Positions 17,245 through 27,759 are shown, counted from the first letter of the stretch. The stretch: DNA of 64,000 nucleotides from Flavobacterium lacustre (GCF_027474525.2 NZ_CP114882.2:806001-870000), one strand, 5' to 3'. Made by a program: numbers and translations. Notes: generated by a model not told the origin, from the sequence alone.

Positions 17245-19956
17245 TTAGAAGTTGTAACGTAGCGTAAAGTTCCAAGTTCTTCCAAAACCGAAGTATCCTT
17301 GATTGGCATCAGCTATACCTTTATAAGTTCTTCCTGCTGATTCATATGTTCCTGAACCTAATGTAGCAGAAGCTTTGATTGGCGTTCCTGATAATTCTGA
17401 CAAATAAACCTCGTCAAAAATATTGTTCATTGTAAGTCTAAAACTAACTGTGTTTTGTTTATTTTTTCCAACAAACATTTTATATGTAGCTCCAGCATCA
17501 ACTAAATCATATGTTGGTAGCATTAAATTTTCTTTAATAGCACCTGAATTAGCATACAGTTTGTCATAAGTTCTCCAATCTAAATCGAATGAAACGTTTT
17601 TAGACAAGAAATAATCAGCCCCTAATCCCCATGTAGTCTGAGCAGCATCACCCACTCTTCCTCCATCTACATCAACCAAAGATTCTTTTAACAAGTTTTG
17701 ATTTTCATCAGTTTCTCTTGTAGTAGAATTTCCTTTATATTTCCAATCACCAATAGAGGCAAACCCTTTAAAATTCAACTCTTTAAATGGCTTGTATACA
17801 AAATCCAATTCAAGTCCTGTATGTAATTGCTGTACACCTAAGTTAGATTTATAGACTAAATCACCTTGTGCTAATACAGTTGTACCAACAGTTTCTGTCA
17901 AAGCAGTTACTACTCTTGAAGAAGAAACAACTCTGTCTTCCCATGAAGTTCTGTAAGCATTTAAACTTGCTGAAAAATTATTAATTTTAAAGTTATAACC
18001 CGCTTCTAAACCTAGAATTTTTTCATTTGATGTTAACGGATTAACTTCATTCGTAAAATTCAAATAAATATTATCGTGGTATGGTTGACGAGAATAATAT
18101 CCTGCATTTACATATAACGAATTGCTTTCATTGATTTTAAAACTACCTCCTGTTTTCACATTAAATCCCAAATTATTCACTTTTTCAGAATCTTTGAACT
18201 CTGGTAAATAATCATAGACATCGAATCTTTGGTGAGATTGGTTTGAGACAGATGCTTGTAAAAATGCAGACAAGTTATCTTTACTGTATTCTAATTGACC
18301 AAATAAACCTCCATAAGAAATCTTTTCACTATAATCGTAATCAATTTTTTGATTATTATCTATTTTATTAAAAAAAGCTCCCCATGGGTCTGTAGACATC
18401 GACTTATTTACAATTTGACTCACATTGCTTCCTTGAGTTAAATGATTCGCTCCTCTTAATTTTCTAACATCTGTAAAACTTGTCAGTCCTAAAAAATTAT
18501 TTACTTGTCTGTAGTGAGTTCCTTTGTAAGTTCTTAAATCAATACCTGCATTAAAAGAAATATTTTCGTTTAATTTAGTCTTTAGATTCGACACCACACC
18601 ATACCATGCATGATTATTCATAGATGATCTGATCAAATAACTTTTTGCAAAAGTTTGATCTGCATCAGCTAATGCTGAGTTATTTGAATAGATTTGATCA
18701 AAATCAATATAAGTTGACTGACTTAATCCTGTATAAGGATTTACTTCAGATATACTTTTTTTACCACTTCCGTAGTTTCCTGTTCCTCCTCCTCGACCCC
18801 AAGAAGCATATACTACTGTAGATAAATCTGTTTTATCAGAAATTTTATAATCCCAGTTAAAATTAGCTACCGGTTTGTGGTAAAAGTTTGTTCTTTCTGA
18901 TATGTATTGTCCATTCAAATAACCATAATTATTGTTATAGTTTCTTCCAAAACCTAAATAATCAGATATCTTTTTTGTGAAATTTTGATCATGCCATTGA
19001 GGAGCTCCTGTAAGCAAGAAGTTAAAACTATGTTTGTCATTCGCTTTGTATCCAAAAGAGATGAAATAGCTTTGACCTTGACCAAAAGTACCTTTATTAT
19101 ACCCGTCACCTTGCCAGTGAGATAATAAAACACTAACTCCAAACCCATTTTTCATAATCCCTGAGTTATAGGCAGCTGTAGTTTTTAGATAATCATTGTT
19201 TGCTGTAGATGTCGAAATAAAACCTCCTTCTTTTTTGTCAGTTGCCTTAGTAACAAAGTTTACTGTACCACCAACTGATGAAATGGCTAATTTAGAAGAA
19301 CCCAAACCTCTTTGCACTTGAATAAAATTAGCAATATCAGACATTCCAGACCAGTTAGACCAGTACATTTTACCATCTTCCATTCCATTAATTGGTTGTC
19401 CATTTAATAAAAAAGCGGTATTATCTTGCTGGAATCCACGAACAGAAATTCGAGAATCTCCAAATCCTCCCGCTTGCCCCGCAACATAAACTGATGGCGT
19501 ATTGACAAATGCTTGAGTAACATCCGCAGCACCTACTTTTGTTTGAATTTCAGCCGCTTTAATGGTAGAAACTGCTATAGGCGTTTTACGTTCTTTAGCT
19601 AAATCGATAAGTCCTCTTCCTACTACTACAATCTCCTCTAATTGATTAGAATCAGAAGTCAAAATGATTGTACCTAAATTTGTTGTTCCTCCATTAGAAA
19701 CACTAAATTTAACTGTTTTGGTTTCGAAACCTAAATAAGTAATAACTAATTCTCCAGAATTAGCAGTTGCATCAACAGAAAATTTTCCGTCAATATCTGA
19801 AGAAGATCCAGCTGTAGTACCTTTGATAGCAACATTTGCTCCAGGTAAAGCACCTTGACCATCCGTAATAGTTCCTGTAACTTTTCCTTGAGAAAATACT
19901 GTTGAAACTACCAATAACATTAATCCAGTGAGTAACCAATTTTTCATTGTCTTCAT
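17245..19956 (-). CDS. TonB-dependent outer-membrane receptor
   Basis: A 903-residue outer-membrane receptor that imports a bulky ligand using TonB energy. A signal peptide ends at FSQG (about residue 24). Residues 25-110 form a carboxypeptidase-like regulatory domain (VTGTITDGQGALPGANVAIKG). A plug domain follows, starting near ISVRGFQQDNTAFLLNGQPING, and then a 22-strand-type barrel ending in the aromatic FTLRYNF. No SusD-like gene is beside it, so it is not a SusC/D pair. Asn, Ser and Tyr are enriched as usual for barrels. The ligand is unknown; siderophore, vitamin or peptide are all possible. The gene is monocistronic with its own promoter box and terminator. Confidence 0.92.
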   Translation of the reverse strand: MKTMKNWLLTGLMLLVVSTVFSQGKVTGTITDGQGALPGANVAIKGTTAGSSSDIDGKFSVDATANSGELVITYLGFETKTVKFSVSNGGTTNLGTIILTSDSNQLEEIVVVGRGLIDLAKERKTPIAVSTIKAAEIQTKVGAADVTQAFVNTPSVYVAGQAGGFGDSRISVRGFQQDNTAFLLNGQPINGMEDGKMYWSNWSGMSDIANFIQVQRGLGSSKLAISSVGGTVNFVTKATDKKEGGFISTSTANNDYLKTTAAYNSGIMKNGFGVSVLLSHWQGDGYNKGTFGQGQSYFISFGYKANDKHSFNFLLTGAPQWHDQNFTKKISDYLGFGRNYNNNYGYLNGQYISERTNFYHKPVANFNWDYKISDKTDLSTVVYASWGRGGGTGNYGSGKKSISEVNPYTGLSQSTYIDFDQIYSNNSALADADQTFAKSYLIRSSMNNHAWYGVVSNLKTKLNENISFNAGIDLRTYKGTHYRQVNNFLGLTSFTDVRKLRGANHLTQGSNVSQIVNKSMSTDPWGAFFNKIDNNQKIDYDYSEKISYGGLFGQLEYSKDNLSAFLQASVSNQSHQRFDVYDYLPEFKDSEKVNNLGFNVKTGGSFKINESNSLYVNAGYYSRQPYHDNIYLNFTNEVNPLTSNEKILGLEAGYNFKINNFSASLNAYRTSWEDRVVSSSRVVTALTETVGTTVLAQGDLVYKSNLGVQQLHTGLELDFVYKPFKELNFKGFASIGDWKYKGNSTTRETDENQNLLKESLVDVDGGRVGDAAQTTWGLGADYFLSKNVSFDLDWRTYDKLYANSGAIKENLMLPTYDLVDAGATYKMFVGKNKQNTVSFRLTMNNIFDEVYLSELSGTPIKASATLGSGTYESAGRTYKGIADANQGYFGFGRTWNFTLRYNF

Positions 19957-19981
19957 TGTTGTTTAGTTTATTAATATTTGG

Positions 19982-19989
19982 CAAAATTA
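19982..19989 (-). promoter_or_regulatory. Predicted -7 promoter box of the TonB receptor gene
   Basis: The minus strand reads TAATTTTG, matching TAnnTTTG, 25 bases before the start codon. The -33 element is weak. Confidence 0.42.
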
Positions 19990-20202
19990 TAACATTTTTA
20001 GGTTAAAAAGTTAATATAACGTTAAGAAAAATACATTTAGAACCTCTTTTTTTACAAAAAAATGATTCTTACATCTATTTTGTTAAAAAAAAATAATATT
20101 AATTATTTCATCACTGTTTTATTATTTGATTAGTAATTTTTCAGAACTAATCAATATAAAAAAATTAGTCCATATTCCTTTTACAGAATTACTTATCCAT
20201 AA

Positions 20203-20233
20203 AAAAAGCCCTGATTTATATAAATCAAGGCTT
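20203..20233 (-). terminator. Terminator of pgi
   Basis: On the minus strand AAGCC-TTGATTTA-TATAAATCA-GGGCTT forms a long hairpin followed by TTTTTT, about 95 bases beyond the pgi stop. Confidence 0.75.
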
Positions 20234-20328
20234 CTGTATATTCATTTTTAGTGCTATTAAAACTATTTATTATCTCTACTTTTTAATTCATTATAAAAAA
20301 TAAATTTTTAGTTTCTTTAAAGCAACTT

Positions 20329-21972
20329 TTACTTATTTGTCAAAAAATGATTTAACAAAAATGAAGTCGAACTATCGTGTTCTTTAATCGTTTTTGTATT
20401 GATTTCTTCCAAAATAGAATTTGCCAACTGTTTTCCTAACTCAACTCCCCATTGGTCAAAACTGAAAATATTCCAGATAATTCCTTGAACAAAAATTTTA
20501 TGCTCATACATTGCAATTAACGAACCTAATGTTTTTGGAGTTAATTTTTGGATTAAAACAGTATTGGTAGGTTTGTTTCCTGCAAAGACTTTAAAAGGCA
20601 AAAGCGCTTCTGCTGTATCTTTTGACAAACCTTGTTTATCGAATTCTGCCTGAACTTGTTCTTGAGTTTTTCCGTGCATTAAAGCTTCTGTCTGTGCAAA
20701 AAAGTTAGACATCAGTTTGTCATGATGATTGTCATCTCCATATAATGGTTTTACAAATCCAATAAAATCAGTTGGAATCACTTTAGTTCCTTGATGAATC
20801 AATTGAAAAAAGGCGTGTTGTGCATTTGTTCCCGGCTCTCCCCAAATAATAGTTCCGGTTTGATAATTAACGGGTTTTCCGTCACGACCAACACTTTTTC
20901 CATTACTTTCCATCGTACCTTGTTGCAAGTAAGGCGCTAATTTTTGCAAATATTGTGTGTAAGGAATCAGTGCTTCGCTTTCGGCACCAAAAAAGTTGTT
21001 GTACCAAACGCTTAATAATGCTAAAGTTACAGGGATATTTTTGTCAAAATCAGCTGTTTTAAAATGCTCATCCATTTCACTTGCACCATTCAATAATTCG
21101 TCAAAATTATCAAAACCTACTGCTAAACTTATTGAAAGTCCTACTGCGCTCCATAAAGAGAATCGTCCTCCAACCCAGTCCCACATTGGGAAAACATTGT
21201 CAGAATTAATTCCAAATTCAGTTACTTTTTGAAGATTTGTAGAAACCGCCACAAAATGCTTCGCTACATCAGATTGAGTTGCTGATTTTAAAAACCACTC
21301 TCGTATTGTTTCTGAATTCGTTAGTGTTTCCTGAGTTGTAAATGTTTTAGAAACGATAACAAAAAGTGTAGTTTCCGGGTTTAATTTTTTTATAATTTCG
21401 TTTACATGATCGCCATCAACATTCGAAACAAAATGAACATTTAAGTGATTTTTATAAAACTGTAACGCTTCAACAGCCATTACTGGTCCTAAGTCTGAAC
21501 CACCAATACCAATGTTTACAATATCTGTAAATGGTTTTCCGGTGTAACCTGTTCTTAAACCGGAAGTGATTTCGTTTGTAAATGCTTTTATTTTACTTTT
21601 TACTTCGTAAATTTCAGGAACGACATTTATTCCTTCAACATTTATAACTGCGGATTCTTTGGCTCTTAATGCCGTATGAAGTACTGCTCTGTTTTCAGTT
21701 TGATTGATAATTCCTCCTTCAAAATATTCTGAAATAGCGCTTTTAAGTCCAACTTGATTGGCTAATTCGAGTAATAACGTTAACGTTTCCTCATTGATTC
21801 GATTTTTTGAAAAATCAACTAAGAAATCATTCCATTTCAAATTGAATTTTTCTACTCGTGAAGCATCTGATTGAAACATTTCGTGCATCGATGCCGTTTG
21901 CATTTTTTCATAATGCTTTTGAAGCTTATTCCAAGCTTCGGTACCTGTTGGGTTTGTTGTATTTAAAGCCAT
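20329..21972 (-). CDS. pgi: Glucose-6-phosphate isomerase
   Basis: A 547-residue phosphoglucose isomerase that interconverts glucose 6-phosphate and fructose 6-phosphate. The substrate-binding region [13 protein letters not shown], the family signature [16 protein letters not shown], the active-site MESNGKSV and the second signature near [15 protein letters not shown] are all present. Length matches the E. coli-type enzyme. It is a single-gene unit with a predicted promoter box at 22009-22016. The neighbouring M23 peptidase gene is on the same strand but about 140 bases away. Confidence 0.97.
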   Translation of the reverse strand: MALNTTNPTGTEAWNKLQKHYEKMQTASMHEMFQSDASRVEKFNLKWNDFLVDFSKNRINEETLTLLLELANQVGLKSAISEYFEGGIINQTENRAVLHTALRAKESAVINVEGINVVPEIYEVKSKIKAFTNEITSGLRTGYTGKPFTDIVNIGIGGSDLGPVMAVEALQFYKNHLNVHFVSNVDGDHVNEIIKKLNPETTLFVIVSKTFTTQETLTNSETIREWFLKSATQSDVAKHFVAVSTNLQKVTEFGINSDNVFPMWDWVGGRFSLWSAVGLSISLAVGFDNFDELLNGASEMDEHFKTADFDKNIPVTLALLSVWYNNFFGAESEALIPYTQYLQKLAPYLQQGTMESNGKSVGRDGKPVNYQTGTIIWGEPGTNAQHAFFQLIHQGTKVIPTDFIGFVKPLYGDDNHHDKLMSNFFAQTEALMHGKTQEQVQAEFDKQGLSKDTAEALLPFKVFAGNKPTNTVLIQKLTPKTLGSLIAMYEHKIFVQGIIWNIFSFDQWGVELGKQLANSILEEINTKTIKEHDSSTSFLLNHFLTNK

Positions 21973-22008
21973 CTATATTTGATATTGTAGTATTATTTTA
22001 TTTTTGTG

Positions 22009-22016
22009 CAAAAATA
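22009..22016 (-). promoter_or_regulatory. Predicted -7 promoter box of pgi
   Basis: The minus strand reads TATTTTTG, matching TAnnTTTG, 36 bases before the start codon. No good -33 TTTG is visible. Confidence 0.42.
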
Positions 22017-22114
22017 CTGAAATTAGTTTAAATAGACAGGGAGTTTACACTTATATAACACTTAAAAACTACAATTTTACCAATTGAAAGATTATGGTAT
22101 CAGGAATTATATTA

Positions 22115-23335
22115 TCACAAATTAGCAACACTGTCCAGCTCTCTTTTTAAAGGCTCAATATGTGTTAAAAATCGTTTTTTACTACTGCCATTCATTGGCT
22201 CACCATTTGGCAATTTAAGTTTAAGCGCATCAACCTGAACGCCATTTTTCCAAAAACGATAACATACATGAGGTCCTGTAGCTAATCCTGTACTACCTAC
22301 TTTACCAATAACCTGCCCTTGTATTACGTGCTGGCCCCGACGAACCAAAATCCTGGACATGTGTAAATACTGAGTAGAATAGGTTCCGTTGTGCTTTACT
22401 TTTACAAAATTACCGTTTCCTGTAGTAAACCCGGTTTGCTCTACGACTCCGGCTGCCGTGGTCGTAATAGGTGTTCCATAAGGCGCGGCATAATCGGTTC
22501 CCTTGTGGGCTTTCCAAGTTTGCTGTACCGGATGAAATCGATTTGAAGAAAATCGGGAAGATATTCTACTGAATTTAATGGGCGTTTTCAAAAAGAAATT
22601 CTTCAATGTTTTCCCGTCTTCATCATAATATTCTATTTTTTCCGACGAAGGATTCTGGGCAAAAGGAAAAGCATAAACAAACTTGCCTTTATATTCAAAA
22701 AAAGCAGCCTCAAGACTGTCAACACCATCATAAACAGTGTCATTTATATACCTTTCGGTAAAAGTAATAGCGAACCGATCTCCTTTTTTTAATTTAAAAA
22801 AATCTATAGACCAAGCATAAATTTTAGAAATTTTACTGGCCAAAGCACCTTCAACTCTCGCACTTTCTAAAGTTTCAGACAAAGATCCTTTTAATAATCC
22901 GCCAATTGTTCTGCGTTTTATTTTTATTGGCAACGTTTTCTTATAAGCCGTAACTGTAGAATCTCTCAAATCAACCACATAATAATTCAAAGCATTGGGC
23001 TGATAAATAAAAACCTGTAATTTATTTTTTTTGTCTTTAGATCGGAGTAAAACATAGGGTTTATCAAATCGCATGATTCGCACATCAAAAGTATCTTTTA
23101 CCTTTTCGATGATATCGTAGACATTTTTATTTCCAATATTTTGCTTTTCGATAATACTGCCAAAAGTGTCTCCCTTTTTTATCGTGTCGTGAATTACATT
23201 ATAATCGGCATAGGTAAATCCAAACTCAATCTTTTTGTAAACTGGTTTTGCGGCTGTATCCTCTAATGTTTCGTCGTTTTTAGAACAAGATAGTATAGAA
23301 AATAATACTATAATAAGTAAAAAGAAATGCTTCAA
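22115..23335 (-). CDS. M23 family metallopeptidase, lipoprotein
   Basis: A 406-residue predicted lipoprotein. The lipobox ends at SILSC (Cys17). The middle contains a LysM-like or OapA-like region, and residues about 285-385 are an M23 (LytM) endopeptidase domain. Zinc ligands are visible: His and Asp in HKGTDYAAPYGTP, and the HxH-like GPHVCYRF segment after YLHMSRILVRRGQHV. Such enzymes cut peptide cross-links in peptidoglycan. It begins 24 bases after tryptophan 2,3-dioxygenase, so it is probably the last gene of a DUF3108-dioxygenase-peptidase transcript, although the functions look unrelated. Confidence 0.88.
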   Translation of the reverse strand: MKHFFLLIIVLFSILSCSKNDETLEDTAAKPVYKKIEFGFTYADYNVIHDTIKKGDTFGSIIEKQNIGNKNVYDIIEKVKDTFDVRIMRFDKPYVLLRSKDKKNKLQVFIYQPNALNYYVVDLRDSTVTAYKKTLPIKIKRRTIGGLLKGSLSETLESARVEGALASKISKIYAWSIDFFKLKKGDRFAITFTERYINDTVYDGVDSLEAAFFEYKGKFVYAFPFAQNPSSEKIEYYDEDGKTLKNFFLKTPIKFSRISSRFSSNRFHPVQQTWKAHKGTDYAAPYGTPITTTAAGVVEQTGFTTGNGNFVKVKHNGTYSTQYLHMSRILVRRGQHVIQGQVIGKVGSTGLATGPHVCYRFWKNGVQVDALKLKLPNGEPMNGSSKKRFLTHIEPLKRELDSVANL

Positions 23336-23359
23336 TCTGTTTATATTTTGAAATTTAAA

Positions 23360-24295
23360 CTAATTTTCAGAGCCCCAATTTGCTAATTCATCAGCACTCC
23401 ATAATTCTGGAAAAAATATTCTTCGTTGGTATTTTGGATGCATGTATTTTTTCCAATCGCTTCCTCCGGTGGCTTCACCGTCCCCTTTTCCGCTTTGGTC
23501 AATATATTTTTTGGCTGTATTAAGATGCTGCATTACCCATGTAATATTCACGGTATGATCATAATGACGCATAGCGGCAACTAATTCCTTGTTTTTTTGA
23601 TCTTCAACAGGAAGTTGTTTGAATTTTTGCCAAATATTGATGGTGTTATATTCCTTCATGTGTGTCAAGAAAATTCCTTTATATTTTCGTTCAAATTCTT
23701 CCAATAAAAAAGATTTCTTTCGCGTTTGATACTCTTTACCGGCAGCTTGCCAATACAAATGTTCAAAAGCAAATTCAAAAGGGGTATTTCGGTCAATTGA
23801 CGCTCTAAATCTATAATCAATAAGATTAATCAAATCTGTTGAAGAAAACTCTATCAATCGGTATTGCGCACTTTGAAAACCACTGGCTGGTGTTAATGTG
23901 TTTCTGAATTTCATGTATTGTTCCACTTCCATTCCTTCTTCCATGATTCCAAAAGAAGTAGTCAACATATCAAAATAACGACTGATGCGCATTAAACGTT
24001 CGGTAAAAAAATCAGTTTTAATATTTTCACAATATGAAATCTGATTCATTTCCCAAAGAATCATCTTAAAAATCAATTCATTGACTTGATGATACATGAT
24101 AAAAACCATTTCATCAGGAAGTGTGGTTCTTTGTGTCTGAAGACTCAACAAAGCATCCGTTTGAATATAATCCCAATAGGTAATTGGTTTTGACCAAAGC
24201 AACCCTTCTAAATGAGTTTCTGTCTTTTGATGTATCGCTTGGTATTTTAAGTCAATTTCTTTCAAAATAGCTTCTGAATGATCCGTACTACTCAT
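23360..24295 (-). CDS. kynA: Tryptophan 2,3-dioxygenase family protein
   Basis: A 311-residue heme dioxygenase expected to open the indole ring of tryptophan to N-formylkynurenine. The family hallmark is MVFIMYHQVNELIFKMILWE. The histidine in the distal pocket is there, and the C-terminal helical half contains VNITWVMQHLNTAKKYI, including the expected proximal His region. A GTGGS-like loop appears as GEATGGSDW. The start ATG shares one base with the stop of the upstream DUF3108 gene (TAATG), indicating translational coupling. No other kynurenine-pathway gene is in the window. Tyrosine breakdown genes (hppD, hmgA) lie just upstream on the same strand. Confidence 0.9.
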   Translation of the reverse strand: MSSTDHSEAILKEIDLKYQAIHQKTETHLEGLLWSKPITYWDYIQTDALLSLQTQRTTLPDEMVFIMYHQVNELIFKMILWEMNQISYCENIKTDFFTERLMRISRYFDMLTTSFGIMEEGMEVEQYMKFRNTLTPASGFQSAQYRLIEFSSTDLINLIDYRFRASIDRNTPFEFAFEHLYWQAAGKEYQTRKKSFLLEEFERKYKGIFLTHMKEYNTINIWQKFKQLPVEDQKNKELVAAMRHYDHTVNITWVMQHLNTAKKYIDQSGKGDGEATGGSDWKKYMHPKYQRRIFFPELWSADELANWGSEN

Positions 24296-25068
24296 TATTG
24301 TTTTACTTTAAATGGATTTTTTAATCCTTTGAATGCTTCTAAATCAGCTTTGATAGATCCAACTGCCAGACTTGCTTTTATTCGAATAGGTAACTTATTA
24401 TCATCATCTGAAATCCAAACCGTTAAACTTTCCTGCTCCTTAAAAACACGCCCTGACTGTACCAAAGGTCTAAATATCATCGTAGAAACGACGCCAAATT
24501 TAGTTGTAATATCCTCACGACCAATGAACTTTAACTTAAACTTTGTAGTCTCATCATCAAAAAACATATCTATAGAAACAGATTCACCCGGTTTTATTTT
24601 ATCAATATTTGGATAATTACGCAAATAATAAAAGGTCGACATAATGTCTTGCGTATTTTTTGGAATCGAAAATGTATTTTCGGTTTTATGCTTATAATCT
24701 TTTACCAGAATTTTATTAGCTGAAGGAGTAAAAAAGCCTTCTTGATTTTTAGTATATCCGCCTTCATTAATTTTTCGGACAAATTGATATGGATTTCCGG
24801 TCTCTCTGTCAATGTAGCTTTCATAAAGATCATCAACCTTGAAAAAAAATCGGGACATGCCTGTAGTGTAGCCTTTCCCGACAACATGAAAGACTCTTTT
24901 GTTGTTTATTGATGCGTCTTTAACCTCCATAGTGGCATAACCCGCATTTACAAAACCATAATGAATTCGGAATTTGAACCATTCACCGACCGCAAAAGCA
25001 TCTTCTTTTTGAGAGTCGAAACTTACAGTCGTTATAAATATTAAAAGAAGTGCTATTTTTTTCATCAT
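24295..25068 (-). CDS. DUF3108 domain-containing exported protein
   Basis: A 257-residue protein with a signal peptide (residues 1-18) followed by a single DUF3108-type domain: EWFKFRIHYGFVNAGYATMEV, then an interior with FRPLVQSGRVFKEQESLTVW and ISDDDNKLPIRIKASLAVGSI. The last segment, with Asp-Asp then Pro-x-Arg, is typical of the family. The fold is mostly beta, periplasmic, with unknown function. Translation is coupled to the dioxygenase gene by the overlapping TAATG. Coupling to a cytoplasmic enzyme is odd and is probably only shared expression. Confidence 0.8.
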   Translation of the reverse strand: MMKKIALLLIFITTVSFDSQKEDAFAVGEWFKFRIHYGFVNAGYATMEVKDASINNKRVFHVVGKGYTTGMSRFFFKVDDLYESYIDRETGNPYQFVRKINEGGYTKNQEGFFTPSANKILVKDYKHKTENTFSIPKNTQDIMSTFYYLRNYPNIDKIKPGESVSIDMFFDDETTKFKLKFIGREDITTKFGVVSTMIFRPLVQSGRVFKEQESLTVWISDDDNKLPIRIKASLAVGSIKADLEAFKGLKNPFKVKQ

Positions 25069-25125
25069 CTTATTGTACTATTTATTGACCACAAGTGCAA
25101 ATTTTGTTCCAAATGTATTAAAACA

Positions 25126-25158
25126 AAAAAACTCAGTCAAATAATGACTGAGTTTTTA
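25126..25158. terminator. Hairpin terminator between hppD and DUF3108
   Basis: AAAAAACTCAGTCA pairs with TGACTGAGTTTTT around a short AT loop. The T-runs on both sides suit the end of the hmgA-hppD transcript. Confidence 0.75.
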
Positions 25159-25358
25159 TGCTATTAACTAACCAAAAAACTATAAATTATGAAATTTATA
25201 TCAATAAAAGAAGGAAACCACCCCTTCTCTTTTTGCGAGTGCAAAGGTAAATAACAAATCTATGTTTTTTTCATCTAAAATATACTTTAACACAACATTA
25301 GCAAAGAATGATGTTACTTGTCGATTATTTTTTCACATTATGCAAAAAAAATGCACTT

Positions 25359-26519
25359 TTATAAAGTTCCTCTCAATTGCTGTTCCCGTTCTATTGACTC
25401 AAAAAGGGCTTTAAAGTTACCTGCTCCAAAACCTTTAGCACCCATTCTTTGGATAATCTCAAAAAATAAGGTCGGTCGGTCTTCAACTGGTTTAGTAAAA
25501 ATTTGCAATAAATAGCCATCTTCATCAGCATCAACCATAATGGCTAATTTTTCTATGACAACTAAATCTTCGTGCATCATTTTCATGTGTTCCCCCAATC
25601 GGTTTGGAATATCTTCGTAATAGGCATGCGGTGGCGCAGAAAGAAACTCAATTCCTCTTGCTCTCAACTCCGAAACCGTCGTGATAATATCATCTGTGGC
25701 AATTGCAATATGCTGTACACCTGAACCTTCATAAAAATCAAGATATTCTTCAATTTGAGAACGTTTATTTCCTTTTGCAGGCTCATTGATCGGAAATTTT
25801 ATCCTACCATTACCGTTACTCATTACTTTACTCATCAAAGCGGAATATTCGGTGTGAATTTGTTTGTCATCAAAAGAAAGAAAGTTCACAAATCCCATCA
25901 CGTCTTCATACCATTTCACCCAAGTATTCATCTGGTTCCAACCCACATTTCCCACCATATGATCAATATATTTAAGTCCAATTGGCGCCGGATTATAGTC
26001 TGATTTCCATTCGACAAATCCAGGAAGAAAAGCTCCCGTATAATTTTTTCGTTCTACAAACATGTGTACTGTTTCGCCATAAGTATAAATTCCGGCTCGG
26101 ACTACTTCCCCAAATTCGTCTTGCTCCACTACTGGCTCAAGGTATACTTTTGCGCCACGACTGGTGGTTTCTTCAAATGCTTTTCGGGCATCTTCGACCC
26201 AAAGTGCAATAATTTTTACACCATCGCCATGCTTTTTTACATGTTCACCAATTGGAGATTCGCTGTTTAAAGCGGTAGTCAATACCAAACGGATTTTATC
26301 TTGTTTTAAAACATACGACACTTTGTCACGAGAACCGGTTTCTAAACCGCTATACGCCAAGGACTGGAAGCCAAAAGCAGTTTTATAGAAATGGGCAGCT
26401 TGCTTAGCGTTTCCTACATAAAACTCTACATAATCGGTTCCCATTAATGGAAGGAAATCTTGTGCGCCTTCGAATATTTTCTCTAAACCGTAGTTTACTG
26501 ATTTTATTTCTTTACTCAT
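25359..26519 (-). CDS. hppD: 4-hydroxyphenylpyruvate dioxygenase
   Basis: A 386-residue non-heme iron dioxygenase that converts 4-hydroxyphenylpyruvate to homogentisate in tyrosine breakdown. Two vicinal-oxygen-chelate domains are visible. Iron ligands fit the His in YIDHMVGNV, the His in GSGVQHIAIATDDI and the Glu in LFFEIIQRMGAKGFG. The C-terminal GFGAGNFKALFESIEREQ is the conserved lid helix. Length is normal. It follows hmgA by 82 bases on the same strand, so the gene order is hmgA-hppD in one probable operon. Confidence 0.95.
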   Translation of the reverse strand: MSKEIKSVNYGLEKIFEGAQDFLPLMGTDYVEFYVGNAKQAAHFYKTAFGFQSLAYSGLETGSRDKVSYVLKQDKIRLVLTTALNSESPIGEHVKKHGDGVKIIALWVEDARKAFEETTSRGAKVYLEPVVEQDEFGEVVRAGIYTYGETVHMFVERKNYTGAFLPGFVEWKSDYNPAPIGLKYIDHMVGNVGWNQMNTWVKWYEDVMGFVNFLSFDDKQIHTEYSALMSKVMSNGNGRIKFPINEPAKGNKRSQIEEYLDFYEGSGVQHIAIATDDIITTVSELRARGIEFLSAPPHAYYEDIPNRLGEHMKMMHEDLVVIEKLAIMVDADEDGYLLQIFTKPVEDRPTLFFEIIQRMGAKGFGAGNFKALFESIEREQQLRGTL

Positions 26520-26601
26520 TATTTTTTATTTTTTTGTCACGATTTGGAGTACTCTATAAAAGAGCTGTTTCTATATGATTGTCCTAACCCTAATGGTCAA
26601 A

Positions 26602-27759
26602 TTACTCTACCCAGGATTTGTAATACTGACCATCATCAATTCCCATAGCTTCTTCGGTAACCATCAAGGGACGAAAGGTATCGACCATAACCGCTAATTC
26701 CTGAGTGATAGTCTGCCCAATACTGCGCTCCATGGCGCCAGGTGCAGGTCCGTGAGGAATACCTTTGGGATGCAATGTAATATGACCCTGCTCTATATTA
26801 TTACGGCTCATAAAGTCGCCATCAACGTAGTACAACACCTCATCACTGTCAATATTACTATGATTGTATGGTGCCGGAATTGCTTTTGGATGGTAATCAT
26901 ACAGTCGCGGAACGAAGGAACACACCACAAAAGTTGCTGTTTCAAAAGTTTGATGTACTGGCGGTGGTTGATGTACGCGCCCGGTTATAGGTTCAAAATT
27001 GTGAATGGAAAATCCGTACGGAAAATTATACCCATCCCAACCCACTACATCAAAAGGATGTGTCGCATAAATGACTTCATGCATCATTCCTTCTTTTTTG
27101 ATTTTGATTAGGAAATCCCCTTTTTCATCATGGGTTTCCAATTCGTTTGGCAAAATAAAATCGCGTTCACAAAAAGGAGCGTGTTCCAGATGTTGTCCAG
27201 ACTCGTTTTTATAGCGTTTTGGAGTATAAAATGGTGCGAATGATTCTACGTAAAATAGTCGGTTTTCTGTAGTTTCAAAATCTATTTGATAAATAATTCC
27301 ACGCGGTATAATTAGATAATCGCCATATTCAAAAGGGATATTTCCCATCATGGTACGCAATTTCCCTTTTCCTTTGTGGATGAAAATTAGCTCATCAGCA
27401 TCAGCGTTTTTATAGAAATACGTTCGCAAAGATTGTTTTGGCGCGGCCAATCCTATCGTACAATCTTTATTGACGAGCATGGCTTTGCGGCTGTCCAAGA
27501 AATCCTCTTCAGGTTTTAACTCAAAACCTTTTAGCAATAATGATTTTATATTTTTGCCAATGGCAATTTTAGGTTCCACCGAATACGACCTTAGGATTTC
27601 CTTAACCTGAGTGGGTCTGTGTTCGTGATATAAAAGTGAAGAATGACCATGAAATCCTTCTGTACCAAAGAGTTGCTCATAGTAAAGCCCGCCATTTGGT
27701 TTTTCAAATTGGATGTGTCGTTTCGAGGGAAAATTTCCCAATTTATGATATAATGGCAT
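26602..27759 (-). CDS. hmgA: Homogentisate 1,2-dioxygenase
   Basis: A 385-residue cupin-type iron dioxygenase that opens the ring of homogentisate to maleylacetoacetate. Family blocks seen include VVGWDGYNFPYGFSIHNFEP and PYNHSNIDSDEVLYYVDGDF. The metal-binding stretch ITLHPKGIPHGPAPGAMERS carries His and Glu ligands. It is about 50 residues shorter than the human enzyme, as expected for the Bacteroidota branch. It is first in the hmgA-hppD pair. The following fumarylacetoacetase gene is not in the window. Confidence 0.9.
   Translation of the reverse strand: MPLYHKLGNFPSKRHIQFEKPNGGLYYEQLFGTEGFHGHSSLLYHEHRPTQVKEILRSYSVEPKIAIGKNIKSLLLKGFELKPEEDFLDSRKAMLVNKDCTIGLAAPKQSLRTYFYKNADADELIFIHKGKGKLRTMMGNIPFEYGDYLIIPRGIIYQIDFETTENRLFYVESFAPFYTPKRYKNESGQHLEHAPFCERDFILPNELETHDEKGDFLIKIKKEGMMHEVIYATHPFDVVGWDGYNFPYGFSIHNFEPITGRVHQPPPVHQTFETATFVVCSFVPRLYDYHPKAIPAPYNHSNIDSDEVLYYVDGDFMSRNNIEQGHITLHPKGIPHGPAPGAMERSIGQTITQELAVMVDTFRPLMVTEEAMGIDDGQYYKSWVE

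Larger units (their letters stand above)
19957..20328. other. Intergenic stretch between the TonB receptor and pgi
   Basis: About 370 very AT-rich bases. They hold the receptor promoter box (19982-19989) and the pgi terminator (20203-20233). I see no open frame or RNA gene in the remainder. Confidence 0.6.

Noticed and set aside
17245..19956. SusC/SusD polysaccharide utilisation locus
   Set aside because: The receptor has a carboxypeptidase-like domain and plug, but no SusD-like gene or glycoside hydrolase is adjacent.
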